Shown piece by piece: positions 17,606 through 27,251 of a DNA stretch of 39,759 nucleotides. The notes under the pieces were generated by a model that saw nothing but the letters and a program-made list of their open reading frames with translations, was not told where the DNA came from and did not search any database. Position numbers and translations under genes: made by a program. The stretch's first letter is position 1. Each line of letters begins with the position of its first letter. Source of the DNA: Acidipropionibacterium sp. (lineage in GTDB: Bacteria; Actinomycetota; Actinomycetes; Propionibacteriales; Propionibacteriaceae); contig JALCLH010000017.1 of the NCBI GenBank assembly GCA_022647765.1, positions 1 through 39,759 on the forward strand, given 5' to 3'.

Positions 17606-18663
17606 GTGATCTCTCGTGCCCTCCGTTCCCGTCGCGCCACCTCGGCGGGGCTCGCCGCCCTGCTCTGCGCGGCGGCCATCGGCCTGACGGCCTGCAGCTC
17701 GGACAACGCCTCCGGGCAGCCGACGCCTTCCTCCAGCCCCTCCAGTTCGGTCTCGGCCAGTCCGGCCGCCTCCGGTTCGGCCACTCCCGAGCCCCTCGGC
17801 CACCCCGACGAAGCCGGCGACCCTGATCACCAGCCTGGACGCCATCACCGTCACCGGAGCGCCCGGCAAGGCGCCGACCGTCACCGCGAAGTGGCCGATC
17901 AGGATCGCCAAGACCGCCTCGAAGGTGCTCACCGCCGGATCCGGCATGACCGTCGGCAACGAGTCCACCGTGCAGATCAACTACGTCGGCATCGACGCGC
18001 GCACCGGCAAGGCCTTCGACTCCAGCTTCTCCCGCGGCGCTCCCGCCAGCTTCCCGCTGACCCAGGTCATCCCCGGATTCCAGAAGGGCCTGGCCGGCCA
18101 CAAGGTGGGCGACCGGGTGCTCGTCATGATGCCCGGCACCGACGCCTACGACTCCCAGGGCGGCAACCCGCAGGCCGGCATCCTGACCGGCGACTCGCTG
18201 ATCTTCGTGGTCGACATCCTGAGCGCCTCCTACCCGACCGCCACCGGGACCGCCGTCGCCCCGGCCGCCGGGCTGCCCACCGTGACCGTCAAGAACAACG
18301 TCCCCACCGTCACCATCGGCAACGCCACCAAGCCCACCGCGCTGGTCGCCCAGACCCTCATCAAGGGCAACGGGCCGAAGGTCACCGCCACCGACCAGCT
18401 CCAGGTGCACTACCGCAGCTGGGCCTGGTCGAACGGGAAGATGATCGAGGACGGGTTCGCCGGGCCCGGCGTCACCGGGCAGATGTCCGCCGTCGTCGAG
18501 GGCTGGAAGAAGGGCCTGGTGGGCCAGACCTGTGGGCTCCCGGGTGATGCTCATCGTGCCGCCGGCGATGGCCTATCCCGACGGCAACGCGACCCCGTCC
18601 ATCGCCAAGAACGAGACCCTGGTCTACGTCGTCGACATCCTGTTCGCCGCTCCCGCCTCCTGA
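17606..18663 (+). CDS. Tandem FKBP-type peptidyl-prolyl isomerase lipoprotein (two frameshifts)
   Basis: About 352 codons. Lipoprotein signal peptide: a basic start (ISRALRSRRA), a hydrophobic core and the lipobox LTAC, so Cys is lipidated and the protein is anchored outside the membrane. A Ser/Pro/Ala linker follows, then two FKBP modules. The first is VQINYVGID...GKAFDSSF...VIPGFQKGLAGHKVGDRV. The second is LQVHYRSW...GWKKGLVGQ...PPAMAYPDG...YVVDILF. Extra bases near 17792 and 18531 break the frame. TAACGT lies 7 nt before GTG 17606, suggesting a leaderless message; GTG 17597 and ATG 17579 are in frame upstream. It ends next to the convergent gluQ gene. Confidence 0.87.
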
Positions 18664-19728
18664 TCAGCGCTCTGACGGACGAAGGTCGAGGGGTGAGATC
18701 GGGATCTCAGCATCCGACCACCAGCCGATCGGCCCGGTGAGCGGGCCGGCCTCCAGCGGCGTCACGCCGCGCGACGACGCATTCCCCTCGGAGGGCGCAG
18801 GAGGGCGCAGGGCGGCGTCGATCCGCGGGTCCTCGGTGAGCAGCTCCTCGAGCCGGTCGATCTCGGGCAGTCCCAGCGACCGGCACAGCAGGCGTCTGAC
18901 CCGGTCGACGCCGATCCCGGCGGCGGCCAGCTCCGCCAGCCCGGCGTCTCCCCCCGACTTGGCCAGACGCCGCCCACCGGGGCCGGTGACCAGGCCGGTG
19001 TGGGCATAGCCGGGCACCGGCAGCGCGAGCATCCCGGCGATCATCGCCTGGCGCGGGGCCGAGGGCCACAGGTCCCGGGCCCGCACCACCTGATCGACCC
19101 CCTGCAGGGCGTCGTCGACGACCACCGCCAGGTTGTAGGCGGGGGTGCCGTCATTGCGGCGCAGCACCACGTCGTCCACCCGGCCCGACTGGACCCCGCG
19201 CGCCAGATCGCGCACGGCGCGCCGGGAGATCGGGGCCCGCAGCCGCAGCGCGGCCGGACGCTCCCGAGCCCTGGCCGCCCGCTCGGCGTCCGACAGTCCT
19301 CGGCAGGTGCCGGGGTAGGGCAGCCAGCCGCCGTCCCCCGAGGCCGGGTTGCCGTCCGGCGCCCGCGAGGCGGCGGCGATCTCGCGGCGGGTGCAGAAGC
19401 ACGGATAGCACGGCAGCCGATCGATCATCTCGGCATAGATCTCCAATCGCCGGGACTGCCGCAGGACCGGGCCGTCCCAGTCCAGGCCCAGCGCCTCCAG
19501 GTCGGCCAGCTGCCGGCCGGCGATGTCCCCGGCCGCCGCAACCCGGGCCTGATCCAGATCCTCGATGCGCACCACGAACCCCCGGCCGGATCGTCTGGCC
19601 AGCAGCCAGGCGGCCAGCGCGGTGCGCAGATTGCCCAGGTGCAGGGCCGAGGTGGGGGAGGGGGCGAAGCGGCCGCACCCCGGCCGGCCGCTGCTCGCCT
19701 GGACGCGGGGATCTCGGGCGGGCTCCAT
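18664..19728 (-). CDS. gluQ: Glutamyl-Q tRNA(Asp) synthetase
   Basis: 354 aa GluRS paralogue lacking the anticodon-binding domain. It glutamylates queuosine in tRNA-Asp. N-terminal RFAPSPTSALHLGNLRTALAAW contains the HIGH-like signature, EDLD follows, and a zinc-type cysteine set (CYPCFC...C) sits near residues 115-155. The KMSKS loop is reduced to RLAKSGG. The length and missing C-terminal half separate it from full GluRS. ATG 19728 is preceded by TACAGT at 7 nt, a leaderless arrangement. Its stop abuts the stop of the convergent lipoprotein gene. Confidence 0.88.
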   Translation of the reverse strand: MEPARDPRVQASSGRPGCGRFAPSPTSALHLGNLRTALAAWLLARRSGRGFVVRIEDLDQARVAAAGDIAGRQLADLEALGLDWDGPVLRQSRRLEIYAEMIDRLPCYPCFCTRREIAAASRAPDGNPASGDGGWLPYPGTCRGLSDAERAARARERPAALRLRAPISRRAVRDLARGVQSGRVDDVVLRRNDGTPAYNLAVVVDDALQGVDQVVRARDLWPSAPRQAMIAGMLALPVPGYAHTGLVTGPGGRRLAKSGGDAGLAELAAAGIGVDRVRRLLCRSLGLPEIDRLEELLTEDPRIDAALRPPAPSEGNASSRGVTPLEAGPLTGPIGWWSDAEIPISPLDLRPSER

Positions 19729-19735
19729 GAAGGTC

Positions 19736-19759
19736 ACTGTAGAGGGGTGGCAGTAGGCT
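19736..19759. promoter_or_regulatory. divergent -10 elements for gluQ and pafB
   Basis: TACAGT on the minus strand (19741-19736) is 7 nt before the gluQ ATG. TAGGCT on the plus strand (19754-19759) is about 45 nt before pafB. The two promoters would share the same short intergenic DNA. -35 elements are weak. Confidence 0.4.
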
Positions 19760-19804
19760 GAGGAGCCGCGGCGGCCTGCGGTGGTCGCGCCTCGGGAGGT
19801 GCTC

Positions 19805-20824
19805 ATGTCGTCACGTCGTTCGGAACGGTTGGTCAACCTCGTCATCGCCCTGCTGGTGACCGACCGGCCGCTCACCCGGACCGAGCTGCGCGAGACCATC
19901 AAGGACTATCGCGAGAGATCCGTCGCGACCTTCGAGCGCACCTTCGAGCGCGACAAGGAGGAGCTGCGCAGGCAGGGCATCGACGTGCGCGCGGTCACCA
20001 TCGACAACTACTTCGGCAGCGAGCTCGGCTACCGCATTCCGCGCTCGGACTTCGAGCTGCCGCCGGTCCAGTTCAGCCAGGCCGAGGCGGACGCGCTGGG
20101 AATGGCCGCCAGGGTGTGGCGCGACCAGGTCCTCGACGAGTCCTCGGCCTCGGCCCTCACCAAGCTGCGCGCCGCCGGCGTCGAGCCCGACACCGAGGCC
20201 GGGATCTCCACCCAGGTGTCCTCGGGGCCCGACGAGACCGGTTTTCCGGAACTGTGGCGGGCGACCCTGGAGGGCATCCCGGTGACATTCGGCTACCGGG
20301 ACGCCGACGAGCGCCATGTCGAGCCGTGGCGGCTGGTGCTGCGCCGCGGCCACTGGTACCTGCTCGGCTTCGACCGGGATCGCGACGACGCCCGCGTCTT
20401 CCGGCTCTCGCGGATCAGCTCGCCGGTGGTCGAGGACGGCCCGGCCGGATCGGTGCGCAGACCCGAGCCCGAGGTCGTCCAGCAGCACCTGAGCCGGCTG
20501 GAACCGCCCGCCGCCGAGCCGGTCACGGCCCTGGTGGCGCGCGACCCGTCGCTGCGGCTGCCCGGTCCGGCCGAGCCCGCTCAGCTCCCGGAGCAGCTTC
20601 CCGAGGGGGTGCGGGTGCCCGGCGGATTCGTCGTCGAGACGGTCGTCTTCCCCGGGATGGAGCAGCTGGTCACCAGCGTCCTGCAGGCCGGTGGACGCGC
20701 CGTGCTGCTCGGACCGCGGGAGGCCCGCAGTGCGCTGGCCGACCGGTTCTCGGCGGTCTCGGCCCGATCCTGGAGCCGTCTTCCGCAGGGCCAGGGGCAT
20801 GGCCGGGAGGTGGCGGCCCGGTGA
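19805..20824 (+). CDS. pafB: WYL-domain transcriptional regulator PafB
   Basis: 339 aa. N-terminal winged helix (SERLVNLVIALLVTDRPLTRTELRETI), then a WYL domain (about residues 145-220, PWRLVLRRGHWYLLGFDRD) and a WCX extension. With PafC it forms the PafBC activator of the LexA-independent DNA-damage response of actinobacteria (established in mycobacteria). The pair pafB-pafC before tatA-tatC is the mycobacterial order Rv2096c-Rv2093c. No pup, proteasome or pafA gene is in this window. ATG 19805 follows GGGAGGTGCTC. It overlaps pafC by GTGA. Confidence 0.9.
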   Translation: MSSRRSERLVNLVIALLVTDRPLTRTELRETIKDYRERSVATFERTFERDKEELRRQGIDVRAVTIDNYFGSELGYRIPRSDFELPPVQFSQAEADALGMAARVWRDQVLDESSASALTKLRAAGVEPDTEAGISTQVSSGPDETGFPELWRATLEGIPVTFGYRDADERHVEPWRLVLRRGHWYLLGFDRDRDDARVFRLSRISSPVVEDGPAGSVRRPEPEVVQQHLSRLEPPAAEPVTALVARDPSLRLPGPAEPAQLPEQLPEGVRVPGGFVVETVVFPGMEQLVTSVLQAGGRAVLLGPREARSALADRFSAVSARSWSRLPQGQGHGREVAAR

Positions 20825-21799
20825 CGCGCTCCCAGGCCGAGGTCACCAGGCTGCTCTCCCTGGTGCCGTATCTTCGCGCCCATCCCGGCGTCCCGCTGAG
20901 CCAGGTCGCGGAGGTCTTCGGGGTGCGCCCGGCGCGGATCGTCTCCGACCTCAAGACGCTGTGGATGTGCGGGCTGCCCGGGGGCCTGCCCGACGACCTC
21001 ATCGACATCGACATGGATGCCGTCGACGATGACGGGACGGTGACGATCGGCAATGCCGACGCCCTGCCGCGCCCGATGCGGCTCACCCCCGACGAGGCCT
21101 GGTCGCTGCTGGCGGCGCTCCAGGTGGTCGGGGACCTCGCCGATCCCTCGGTGCGCCCGGCGGTGGACTCGGCGATCGCCACCCTGCGCACCGTGGTGCC
21201 GCAGGTCGGGCCGGATCCGGTTCAGGCCAGTTCGGGGGCCGGTTCCGATCAGCGCCGGGAGTGGTTCGGCCATGCGATCGCAGAGGGCTGGCGGGTGAGG
21301 CTGGTGCACCGGCGGGAGGAGACCGCCGAGCCCACCACTCCCGTCGTCGACCCGGCGCGGGTCGAGGTGCGCGAGGGCCACAGCTATCTGCTCGGCTGGT
21401 CGCTGGAGCGCAAGGCCTGGCGGACCTGGCGGCTGGACCGCATCGAGCGCGCCGACCAGGTCGGGATGGCCGCCCGGCACGGCCGGCCGCCGGTCGACCT
21501 GCAGTGGTTCAGCGACCTGCCCGCATCCGACGAGGTCACCGTCACCCTGGCACCCTCGGCCGGCTGGGTTGCCGAGTACCACCCGACCCGCCGGGTCGAG
21601 AAGCTTGCCGACCGCTGGCGGGTCACCTTCGCGGTGGCCTCCGCCGGCCTGGCTGGCCGACCTGCTCATCGCGCTGGGCCCCGAGGTCTACGAGGTGACG
21701 CCGGAGCGGGCGGCGATCAGGGCGGCGCGGCTGCTGCGCAGCGCGGCGAGGGCCAACGGACTCGACGAGGCGCACGGCCAGGCAGGGGATGCGGGATGA
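20821..21799 (+). CDS. pafC: WYL-domain transcriptional regulator PafC (one frameshift)
   Basis: About 326 codons. HTH at the N-terminus (QAEVTRLLSLVPYLRAHPGVPLSQVAEVFGV), then the WYL domain near residues 180-215 (EVREGHSYLLGWSLERKAWRTWRLDRI), then a WCX tail. An extra C near 21651 (gccggcctggctgg) shifts the frame; ADLLIALGPEVYEV resumes and the stop is at 21799. Partner of PafB in the heteromeric DNA-damage regulator. GTG start overlaps the pafB stop. Confidence 0.88.
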
Positions 21800-22020
21800 G
21801 CGGGCTGTGGCTGTGGATACTGATCCTCGGACTGGTCGCGGGTCTGGCCCTCACCTGCTGGGGGGTGTGGTGGCTGTGGCGCAAGGTGATGGCGATCTGG
21901 CACGAGCTGGAGCGGGTCATGGGTCGCCTCGACGAGATCGGCGAGTTGCTGGAACAGGTCGATCTGAGCCCCCTGGACGAGGCCGCTTCGGGACCCGGCG
22001 GGCGGGGTGAGGCGTGGTAG
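21796..22020 (+). CDS. Small single-pass membrane protein
   Basis: 74 aa. One strong membrane helix near the N-terminus (residues 4-29, LWLWILILGLVAGLALTCWGVWWLW), then an amphipathic, charged segment with heptad-like spacing (WHELERVMGRLDEIGELLEQVD) that could form a short coiled coil. ATGA overlap with the pafC stop shows translational coupling. Function unknown. The place between pafC and tatA suggests a role with the Tat or pafBC genes only by position. Confidence 0.75.
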   Translation: MSGLWLWILILGLVAGLALTCWGVWWLWRKVMAIWHELERVMGRLDEIGELLEQVDLSPLDEAASGPGGRGEAW

Positions 22021-22023
22021 CCT
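22018..22023 (+). promoter_or_regulatory. candidate -10 element for tatA
   Basis: TAGCCT overlaps the stop of the preceding small gene. A transcript would have a 5' leader of about 64 nt holding a small hairpin (gcgtgg/ccacgc). No good -35. Confidence 0.3.
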
Positions 22024-22093
22024 GATCGATGATGTCGAGTTGCGTGGACGCCCACGCGGCCCGAATTGCCACACGCCAGAAAGGTTGTCAGCA

Positions 22094-22375
22094 ATGGCTC
22101 CAGAGCTGATTCTCATCGCTAATGAGATGACAATCCTCATCATCGTCATCCTCGCCCTGGTGCTCTTCGGCGGATCCCGGATCGCCGGGGTCGGCAAGGG
22201 TGCCGGCCGTGCCATCAGGGAGTTCAAGGAGGAGACCAAGAGCCTCGACGGGGACAAGAAGGAGGAGGGCGCGGAGACTCCCGCCGCCAATCCTTCGGCT
22301 GCTACTCCGCCCGCCGCCACGCCGCCGGTCAGCAATCCTCCCGCCGCCAACCCCACCGACTCCCGGTCGGAGTGA
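22094..22375 (+). CDS. tatA: Twin-arginine translocase subunit TatA
   Basis: 93 aa. Single N-terminal membrane helix (ILIIVILALVLFGGSRI), the FG hinge, an amphipathic helix (GKGAGRAIREFKEETKSL), and a flexible Ala/Pro/Asn-rich tail with repeated A-A-T-P-P units. TatA oligomers form the pore for folded Tat substrates. ATG 22094 sits behind AGAAAGG. Followed by tatC 29 nt downstream. Confidence 0.93.
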   Translation: MAPELILIANEMTILIIVILALVLFGGSRIAGVGKGAGRAIREFKEETKSLDGDKKEEGAETPAANPSAATPPAATPPVSNPPAANPTDSRSE

Positions 22376-22404
22376 CTGTCTCGGTCTGATCCGGGCAGGC
22401 GAGG

Positions 22405-23335
22405 ATGAGCATCGACACCAGCGGGGACGTCGGCAACACGGACGTCGCGAGCAAGGATTCCCAGGACGCGGGGCTCGAGCAGCCCCAGCAGCCGGGACGC
22501 CTTGCCTGGCTGCGTCCGCCCAAGGGCGGCGAGGGCGGCACCATGTCGCTCACCGACCACCTCAAGGAACTGCGCTATCGAGTGGTCCTGTCGCTGATCG
22601 CCGTCGTCGTCACCAGCTCGATCGCCTTCGTCTTCTACCGCCCCCTGGTGGAGGTGGTGATGTGGCCCTATCACAAGGCCAGCGCCTCGATCATGGCGAA
22701 GAACCCCGACGCCCACCTCCAGGTCGTCAACACCGGCGTCACAGCGCCCTTCATGCTGAACCTGCGGATCGCGGTCCTGGTCGGTCTCATCGCGGCCTGC
22801 CCGATCTGGCTCTATCAGCTGTGGGCCTTCATCGTTCCCGGGCTGATCACCAACGAGAAGCGCTGGGCGATCCGCTTCCTGGGCTCCGCCATTCCGCTGT
22901 TCCTGCTCGGATCGGCGCTGGGCTACTGGGTGATGCCCAATGCCATCTCGATGCTGTTGAACTTCACCCCGAACGGGATGGGGATCACCAACCTGCTCGA
23001 CATGAACGCCTTCCTCGACCTGGAGTTGAGGCTGGTGCTGCTCTTCGGTGCCAGCTTCCTGCTGCCGGTGGTGCTGGTGATTCTCAACATGGTGGGTGTC
23101 ATCAAAGCCACCCAGCTGGCGGCCGCCCGCAAGTGGGCGATCTTCGGATTCTTCGTGCTGGGCGCCTTCGCCAACCCGGCCGGCGACCCGATCTCGATGT
23201 CGGCCCTGGCCATCCCGCTGACGGTGATGTATCTCATCGCCGAGGTGATCGCCCGGGCCCACGACAAGAAGGCCGCCGCCACCAGCGATCAGCTCGGCAT
23301 CAACCCCGGACGAGTTCAAGATCGACGTCGATTGA
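22405..23335 (+). CDS. tatC: Twin-arginine translocase subunit TatC (one frameshift near 3' end)
   Basis: About 310 codons. Polytopic receptor for twin-arginine signal peptides. TatC signature MSLTDHLKELRYRVVLSL, glutamate included, lies at about residues 47-64, followed by six membrane helices (for example IAVLVGLIAACPIWLYQLWAF). A 45-residue polar N-terminal extension precedes it. One extra G near 23308 (ccccggacgag) shifts the frame just before the C-terminus. Corrected, it ends ...EFKIDVD at 23335. Uncorrected, it appears fused to the next gene, which I judge an artefact. Confidence 0.92.
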
Positions 23336-24309
23336 GCGAGCACTCCCGCTCTCGGAGCGCGGAACTGGAGCGACCAGCTACCCTCACCCTGGTCGTCAAT
23401 CCGGCCTCTGGCGGAGGCACAGCCCGTCGGCTGGCCCTGCTGGTCGCCGGGCGGCTGTCCGCTGAGATGCCGGCCACCGCCGTCCGCACCGTGATCAGCG
23501 AGTCCATGGCCGACGCCCATCGAGTGATGGCCCAGGTGGTCGCCCAGGCCGCCGATGGCAGCTCCGGGCCGCACAGTCTGGTCGTGATGGGCGGCGACGG
23601 GATGGCCCACCTGGGGCTCAACGCGGTGGCCGGCAGTCCGGTGAGGCTCGGCGTCGTGCCGGCCGGCACCGGCAACGACTTCTGCCGGGGCGTCGGGCTG
23701 CCGCGGCAGATGGGCCGGGCGGTGAGCGCGATCGTCTCGGGCCGGGTGGCCGATATCGATCTGGCCGAGGCGTCCGGAGCGCTCCGCCACCCCAGCGGGA
23801 CCGGTGAGGCCGGACGGCGATGGCTCGGCTCGGTGCTGTCGACCGGCTACGACGCCCGGGTCAATCGCCGCGTCAACCACTTTCCGCTGCGGTTCGGACC
23901 GGCGTCCTACGGCTACCTGGCGCTGGCCGAACTGGCCCATTTCCGGCCGCTGCGCTACCGGATCGAGGTGGACGGGAGACGCCGGGAACTGGACGCCATG
24001 CTGGTGGCGGTCGGCAATGCGGGATACATCGGCGGGGGCATGAGGATCTGTCCGAGGGCCGATGTCGGCGACGGGATGCTCGACGTCACCATCGTCCATC
24101 CGGTGCCGCGCACCGTCCTGCTGGCCGCCCTGGGGTCGGTGTACACAGGATCTTTCCAGAAACTGCCCTTCGTCGAGCTGCTGCGCGCCCGCAGCGTCAC
24201 CGTCGATGGCGACGGGATGTTCTCGATGGCCGACGGGGAGGAGTTCGGCGAGCTGCCGATCACGCTCACCTGCCGGCCCCGCGCCCTCCATCTGCTGGGA
24301 GCCTCCTGA
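23332..24309 (+). CDS. Diacylglycerol/lipid kinase family protein
   Basis: 325 aa DagK-like lipid kinase. Opening strand LTLVVNPASGGGTA, nucleotide-binding loop MGGDGMAHL (Met replaces the common Thr of GGDGT), then VVPAGTGNDFCRGVG, and the C-terminal DGMLDVTIVHP and VDGDGMFS segments. Likely phosphorylates diacylglycerol or another membrane lipid. TTG 23332 shared with the corrected tatC stop (TTGA) is the likely start, the same arrangement as NUDIX-xerD. The tatC-dagK-helY order occurs in other actinobacteria. Confidence 0.88.
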   Translation: MSEHSRSRSAELERPATLTLVVNPASGGGTARRLALLVAGRLSAEMPATAVRTVISESMADAHRVMAQVVAQAADGSSGPHSLVVMGGDGMAHLGLNAVAGSPVRLGVVPAGTGNDFCRGVGLPRQMGRAVSAIVSGRVADIDLAEASGALRHPSGTGEAGRRWLGSVLSTGYDARVNRRVNHFPLRFGPASYGYLALAELAHFRPLRYRIEVDGRRRELDAMLVAVGNAGYIGGGMRICPRADVGDGMLDVTIVHPVPRTVLLAALGSVYTGSFQKLPFVELLRARSVTVDGDGMFSMADGEEFGELPITLTCRPRALHLLGAS

Positions 24310-24324
24310 ACTCGGGGAGTGCCC

Positions 24325-24330
24325 TATGTT
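24325..24330 (+). promoter_or_regulatory. candidate leaderless -10 element for helY
   Basis: TATGTT lies 6 nt before ATG 24337. No clear -35. Confidence 0.35.
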
Positions 24331-24336
24331 GGGCCC

Positions 24337-27102
24337 ATGGACTCCGCGTTCTCCCGGTTCGCCGCCGGCTACGACTTCCCCCTCGACGACTACCAGGTGA
24401 GGGCCTGCCGCGATCTCGATGACGACGCCGGGGTGCTGGTGGCCGCGCCCACCGGGGCGGGCAAGACGGTGGTCGGGGAGTACGCCACCTTCCTGGCCCT
24501 GGAGAGCGGCCGCAAGTGCTTCTACACCACCCCCATCAAGGCGCTGTCCAACCAGAAGTTCCACGACCTGGCCGAACGGTACGGGGCCGAGCAGGTCGGA
24601 CTGCTCACCGGCGACGTCTCGGTGAACTCCGAGGCGCCCATCGTGGTGATGACCACCGAGGTGCTGCGCAATATGATCTACGCCTCCTCGCACACCCTCG
24701 ACGGGCTGGGCTGGGTGGTGATGGACGAGGTGCACTACCTGGCCGATCGGTTCCGCGGGCCGGTCTGGGAGGAGGTGATCCTCGGCCTGGCCTCCTCGGT
24801 GCGGCTGGTGTGCCTGTCGGCCACCGTCTCCAACGCCGAGGAGTTCGGCGAGTGGCTCGCGGAGGTCCGCGGCGATATCCGGGTGGTGGTCTCGGAGACC
24901 AGGCCGGTGCCGCTGGACCAGCATGTCGCGGTGAGCCGGCGTCTGATCGACCTCTTCGCACCGGAGGCGCCCCGCGACGTCAACCCCGAACTGGTGCGGA
25001 TCGCCCGGGACGAGGCGCGGTTCCAGCGCGACGACTCCCGGCGTCCCCGGGGGCGGAACGGGCGCGGCCGCAAGACGGTCAACTACGGCTCGGGACGGTT
25101 CGGCGGGGCGGGATCCTCCCGCGATCGCGACCGGGAGAGCCACCGCGGCCCGCGCAACAGCCCCAGCCGCGCCCAGGTGGTGCGGTCGCTGCGCCAGGCC
25201 GGGCTGCTGCCGGCGATCATCTTCGTCTTCTCCCGCACCGGCTGCGACGCGGCGGTGAGTCAGCTGATGAACTCCGACGTGGTGCTCACCAACCAGGCCG
25301 AGGCGGCCGGGCTGCGCGAGATCGCTGAGCGCCACGGCGCCGGGCTCACCGCCGCGGAGCGGACGGCGCTGGGATGGGACCGGTTCCTGTTGGCCTTCCA
25401 GCGCGGGTATCGCCGCCCACCACGCCGGGCTGCTGCCGGTGATCAAGGAGATCGTCGAGGAGGGATTCGTCACCGGCCTGCTCAAGGTGGTGGTGGCCAC
25501 CGAGACGCTGGCCCTGGGCATCAACATGCCGCCCGCACCGTGGTCATCGAGAAGCTCGTCAAGTACAACGGCCAGACCCACGCCGACATCACTCCCGGCG
25601 AGTACACCCAGCTCACCGGACGGGCCGGGCGACGCGGCATCGACGTCGAGGGCCACGCGGTGGTGTGCTGGCAGCCCGGGATGGACCCGCGGGCGGTCGC
25701 CGGCCTGGCCGCCCGGCGCACCTATCCGCTGCGCTCGGCCTTCACCCCCACCTACAACATGGCCGTCAACCTGGTCGCGGCGATGGGGAGACGCCGTGCC
25801 GCCGGCCTCCTGGAGCACAGCTTCGCCCAGTTCCAGACCGAGCGACGGCTGGGCGGGCCGGTGTCTCGGCGTCGCGATGACGAGAAGGCGATCAGCGACC
25901 TGCTGGCCGAGGCCGGCTGCGACCTGGGCGACTTCACCGAGTACGCCGAGCTGCGCGAGCAGGTCTCGCAGCTGGAGGCCGAGCAGGTCAAGCTGCGCCG
26001 CGGAGCCCGCGACGGCGAGATAGCCGACTCGCTGTCGGCCCTGGACCCCGGCGACATCATCGCGGTTCCCGACGGGCCGCACCGCGGCTGGGCGGTCATC
26101 ATCGAACCGGGTACCCACGGCGGGCACCGGTCCCGCGTCGGACGGCCGCATCCGCTGGCGATGGTCGAGGGCCGGGTGGTGCTGAGGCTCGGGGACGCCG
26201 ACATCGACGCGCCGGTGCGCCGGTACGGCGGGCTGCGGATTCCGGCCCACTTCCATCCCCGGGACGCCGCCGCCCGCAAGCGCCTCGGTCAGGCCTTCGA
26301 GCAGGCCGCCGAGAAGCTCCCGGAGCTGCCGGAGCGGCCTGACAAGGCTCGGGTCGACGCCGAGCTGGCTGGCCGGATCGCGGAGCTGCGCTCGGCTGTC
26401 CGGAGCCACCCCTGCCACTCCTGTCCCGACCGGGAGTCCCATGCTCGGTTCGCGGAGAAGGCGATGGCGCTGCGCCGCAGCACCGATCAGAGCGCCGAGC
26501 GGATGCGCCGGAAGGCCGGTTCGATCGCCGCCCGGTTCGATCGGATCTGCCTGGTCCTGGAGGCGCTCGGCTATCTCACCGAGGGCGGGGCCGAGGTGAG
26601 CGAGCGCGGCCGGATGCTGTCGCGGATCTTCTCCGAACTCGACCTGGTCACTGCCGAGGCGGTGCACGACGGTGTGTTGTCCGGGCTGGACGCCCCTCAG
26701 CTGGCGGCCGTGCTGTCCACCCTGGTCTTCGAGTCGAGGCCGGCCGACCGCCGCCGGGCCTCCTGGCTTCCCGACGATGCCTGTGAGCGGGCCGTCACAG
26801 CCCTGCGAGCGGTCCGCGCCAGGGTGAGCCGGGTGGAGCGCGACCACCGCCTGGAGCCGCCCCGCGACCTGGACATCGGCTTCGCGGAGGAGATCTACGC
26901 CTGGGCCGCCGGCGCCGGCCTGGAGACGGTCCTGGCCGAGGGGATGAGCGCCGGGGATTTCGTGCGCCAGGCCCGGCAGGTGGCCGATCTGGCCGGGCAG
27001 ATCGCCTCCGCCGGGGTCGACGAGGAGCTGGCCCGCATCTGCCGCCGGGTGGTCAACGCGGTGCAGCGCGGAGTGGTCTCGATGTCGGGAGAGGATGCCT
27101 GA
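24337..27102 (+). CDS. helY: DEAD/DEAH-box helicase HelY, Ski2/Mtr4-like (paired frameshifts)
   Basis: 921 aa. Walker A APTGAGKT (about residue 41), [18 protein letters not shown] (motif II), LSATVSN (motif III) and the [12 protein letters not shown] motif VI. The long C-terminal Mtr4-like helical part includes a CHSCPDRE cysteine pair. Likely an RNA helicase, as its Mtr4/Ski2 relatives are. An extra T near 25409 and a missing G near 25534 scramble about 42 residues covering the HHAGLLP and [12 protein letters not shown] motifs. In the alternate frame both motifs are perfect, so the protein is almost surely intact. Order tatA-tatC-helY follows Rv2094c-Rv2092c. Confidence 0.9.
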   Translation: MDSAFSRFAAGYDFPLDDYQVRACRDLDDDAGVLVAAPTGAGKTVVGEYATFLALESGRKCFYTTPIKALSNQKFHDLAERYGAEQVGLLTGDVSVNSEAPIVVMTTEVLRNMIYASSHTLDGLGWVVMDEVHYLADRFRGPVWEEVILGLASSVRLVCLSATVSNAEEFGEWLAEVRGDIRVVVSETRPVPLDQHVAVSRRLIDLFAPEAPRDVNPELVRIARDEARFQRDDSRRPRGRNGRGRKTVNYGSGRFGGAGSSRDRDRESHRGPRNSPSRAQVVRSLRQAGLLPAIIFVFSRTGCDAAVSQLMNSDVVLTNQAEAAGLREIAERHGAGLTAAERTALGWDRFLLAFQRGYRRPPRRAAAGDQGDRRGGIRHRPAQGGGGHRDAGPGHQHAARTVVIEKLVKYNGQTHADITPGEYTQLTGRAGRRGIDVEGHAVVCWQPGMDPRAVAGLAARRTYPLRSAFTPTYNMAVNLVAAMGRRRAAGLLEHSFAQFQTERRLGGPVSRRRDDEKAISDLLAEAGCDLGDFTEYAELREQVSQLEAEQVKLRRGARDGEIADSLSALDPGDIIAVPDGPHRGWAVIIEPGTHGGHRSRVGRPHPLAMVEGRVVLRLGDADIDAPVRRYGGLRIPAHFHPRDAAARKRLGQAFEQAAEKLPELPERPDKARVDAELAGRIAELRSAVRSHPCHSCPDRESHARFAEKAMALRRSTDQSAERMRRKAGSIAARFDRICLVLEALGYLTEGGAEVSERGRMLSRIFSELDLVTAEAVHDGVLSGLDAPQLAAVLSTLVFESRPADRRRASWLPDDACERAVTALRAVRARVSRVERDHRLEPPRDLDIGFAEEIYAWAAGAGLETVLAEGMSAGDFVRQARQVADLAGQIASAGVDEELARICRRVVNAVQRGVVSMSGEDA

Positions 27103-27134
27103 GATTGAGCTGCAGGGACGATCCACGGATTTCT

Positions 27135-27193
27135 TACGAGACGATGGCGCGGACAGCCATCAGAGGCGCCGACCGGGGACCGTCTCGTACGTT
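27135..27193 (+). other. structured intergenic element between helY and hisF
   Basis: Perfect 9-bp outer repeat tacgagacg (27135-27143) with cgtctcgta (27181-27189), followed by cgtttt. Inside is a second perfect stem gatggc/gccatc (27143-27148 with 27156-27161). The tttt after the outer arm makes a helY terminator the simplest reading; the two nested stems would also suit an RNA leader. The rest of the 149-nt gap holds only the hisF promoter. Confidence 0.5.
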
Positions 27194-27216
27194 TTCCGCG
27201 GATCGGCAACCGCACA

Positions 27217-27245
27217 GTGAGACGGCGGCTCCGGGTCGATAGGCT
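27217..27245 (+). promoter_or_regulatory. hisF promoter, leaderless
   Basis: GTGAGA (27217-27222), 17-nt spacer, TAGGCT (27240-27245), then 6 nt to ATG 27252. The spacing places the transcript start at the A of the start codon. Confidence 0.5.
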
Positions 27246-27251
27246 CGCCCC

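Noticed and set aside
22405..24309. TatC-diacylglycerol kinase fusion protein
   Set aside because: The fusion depends on one extra G near 23308. Removing it gives a normal TatC end and a TTGA overlap with the kinase.
21688..27126. A 1812-codon open frame on the minus strand opposite pafC-tatAC-dagK-helY
   Set aside because: It is antisense to well-recognised genes, rich in G, H, Q, R and P with no domain, and exists because GC-rich codons on the plus strand rarely give stops in this frame.
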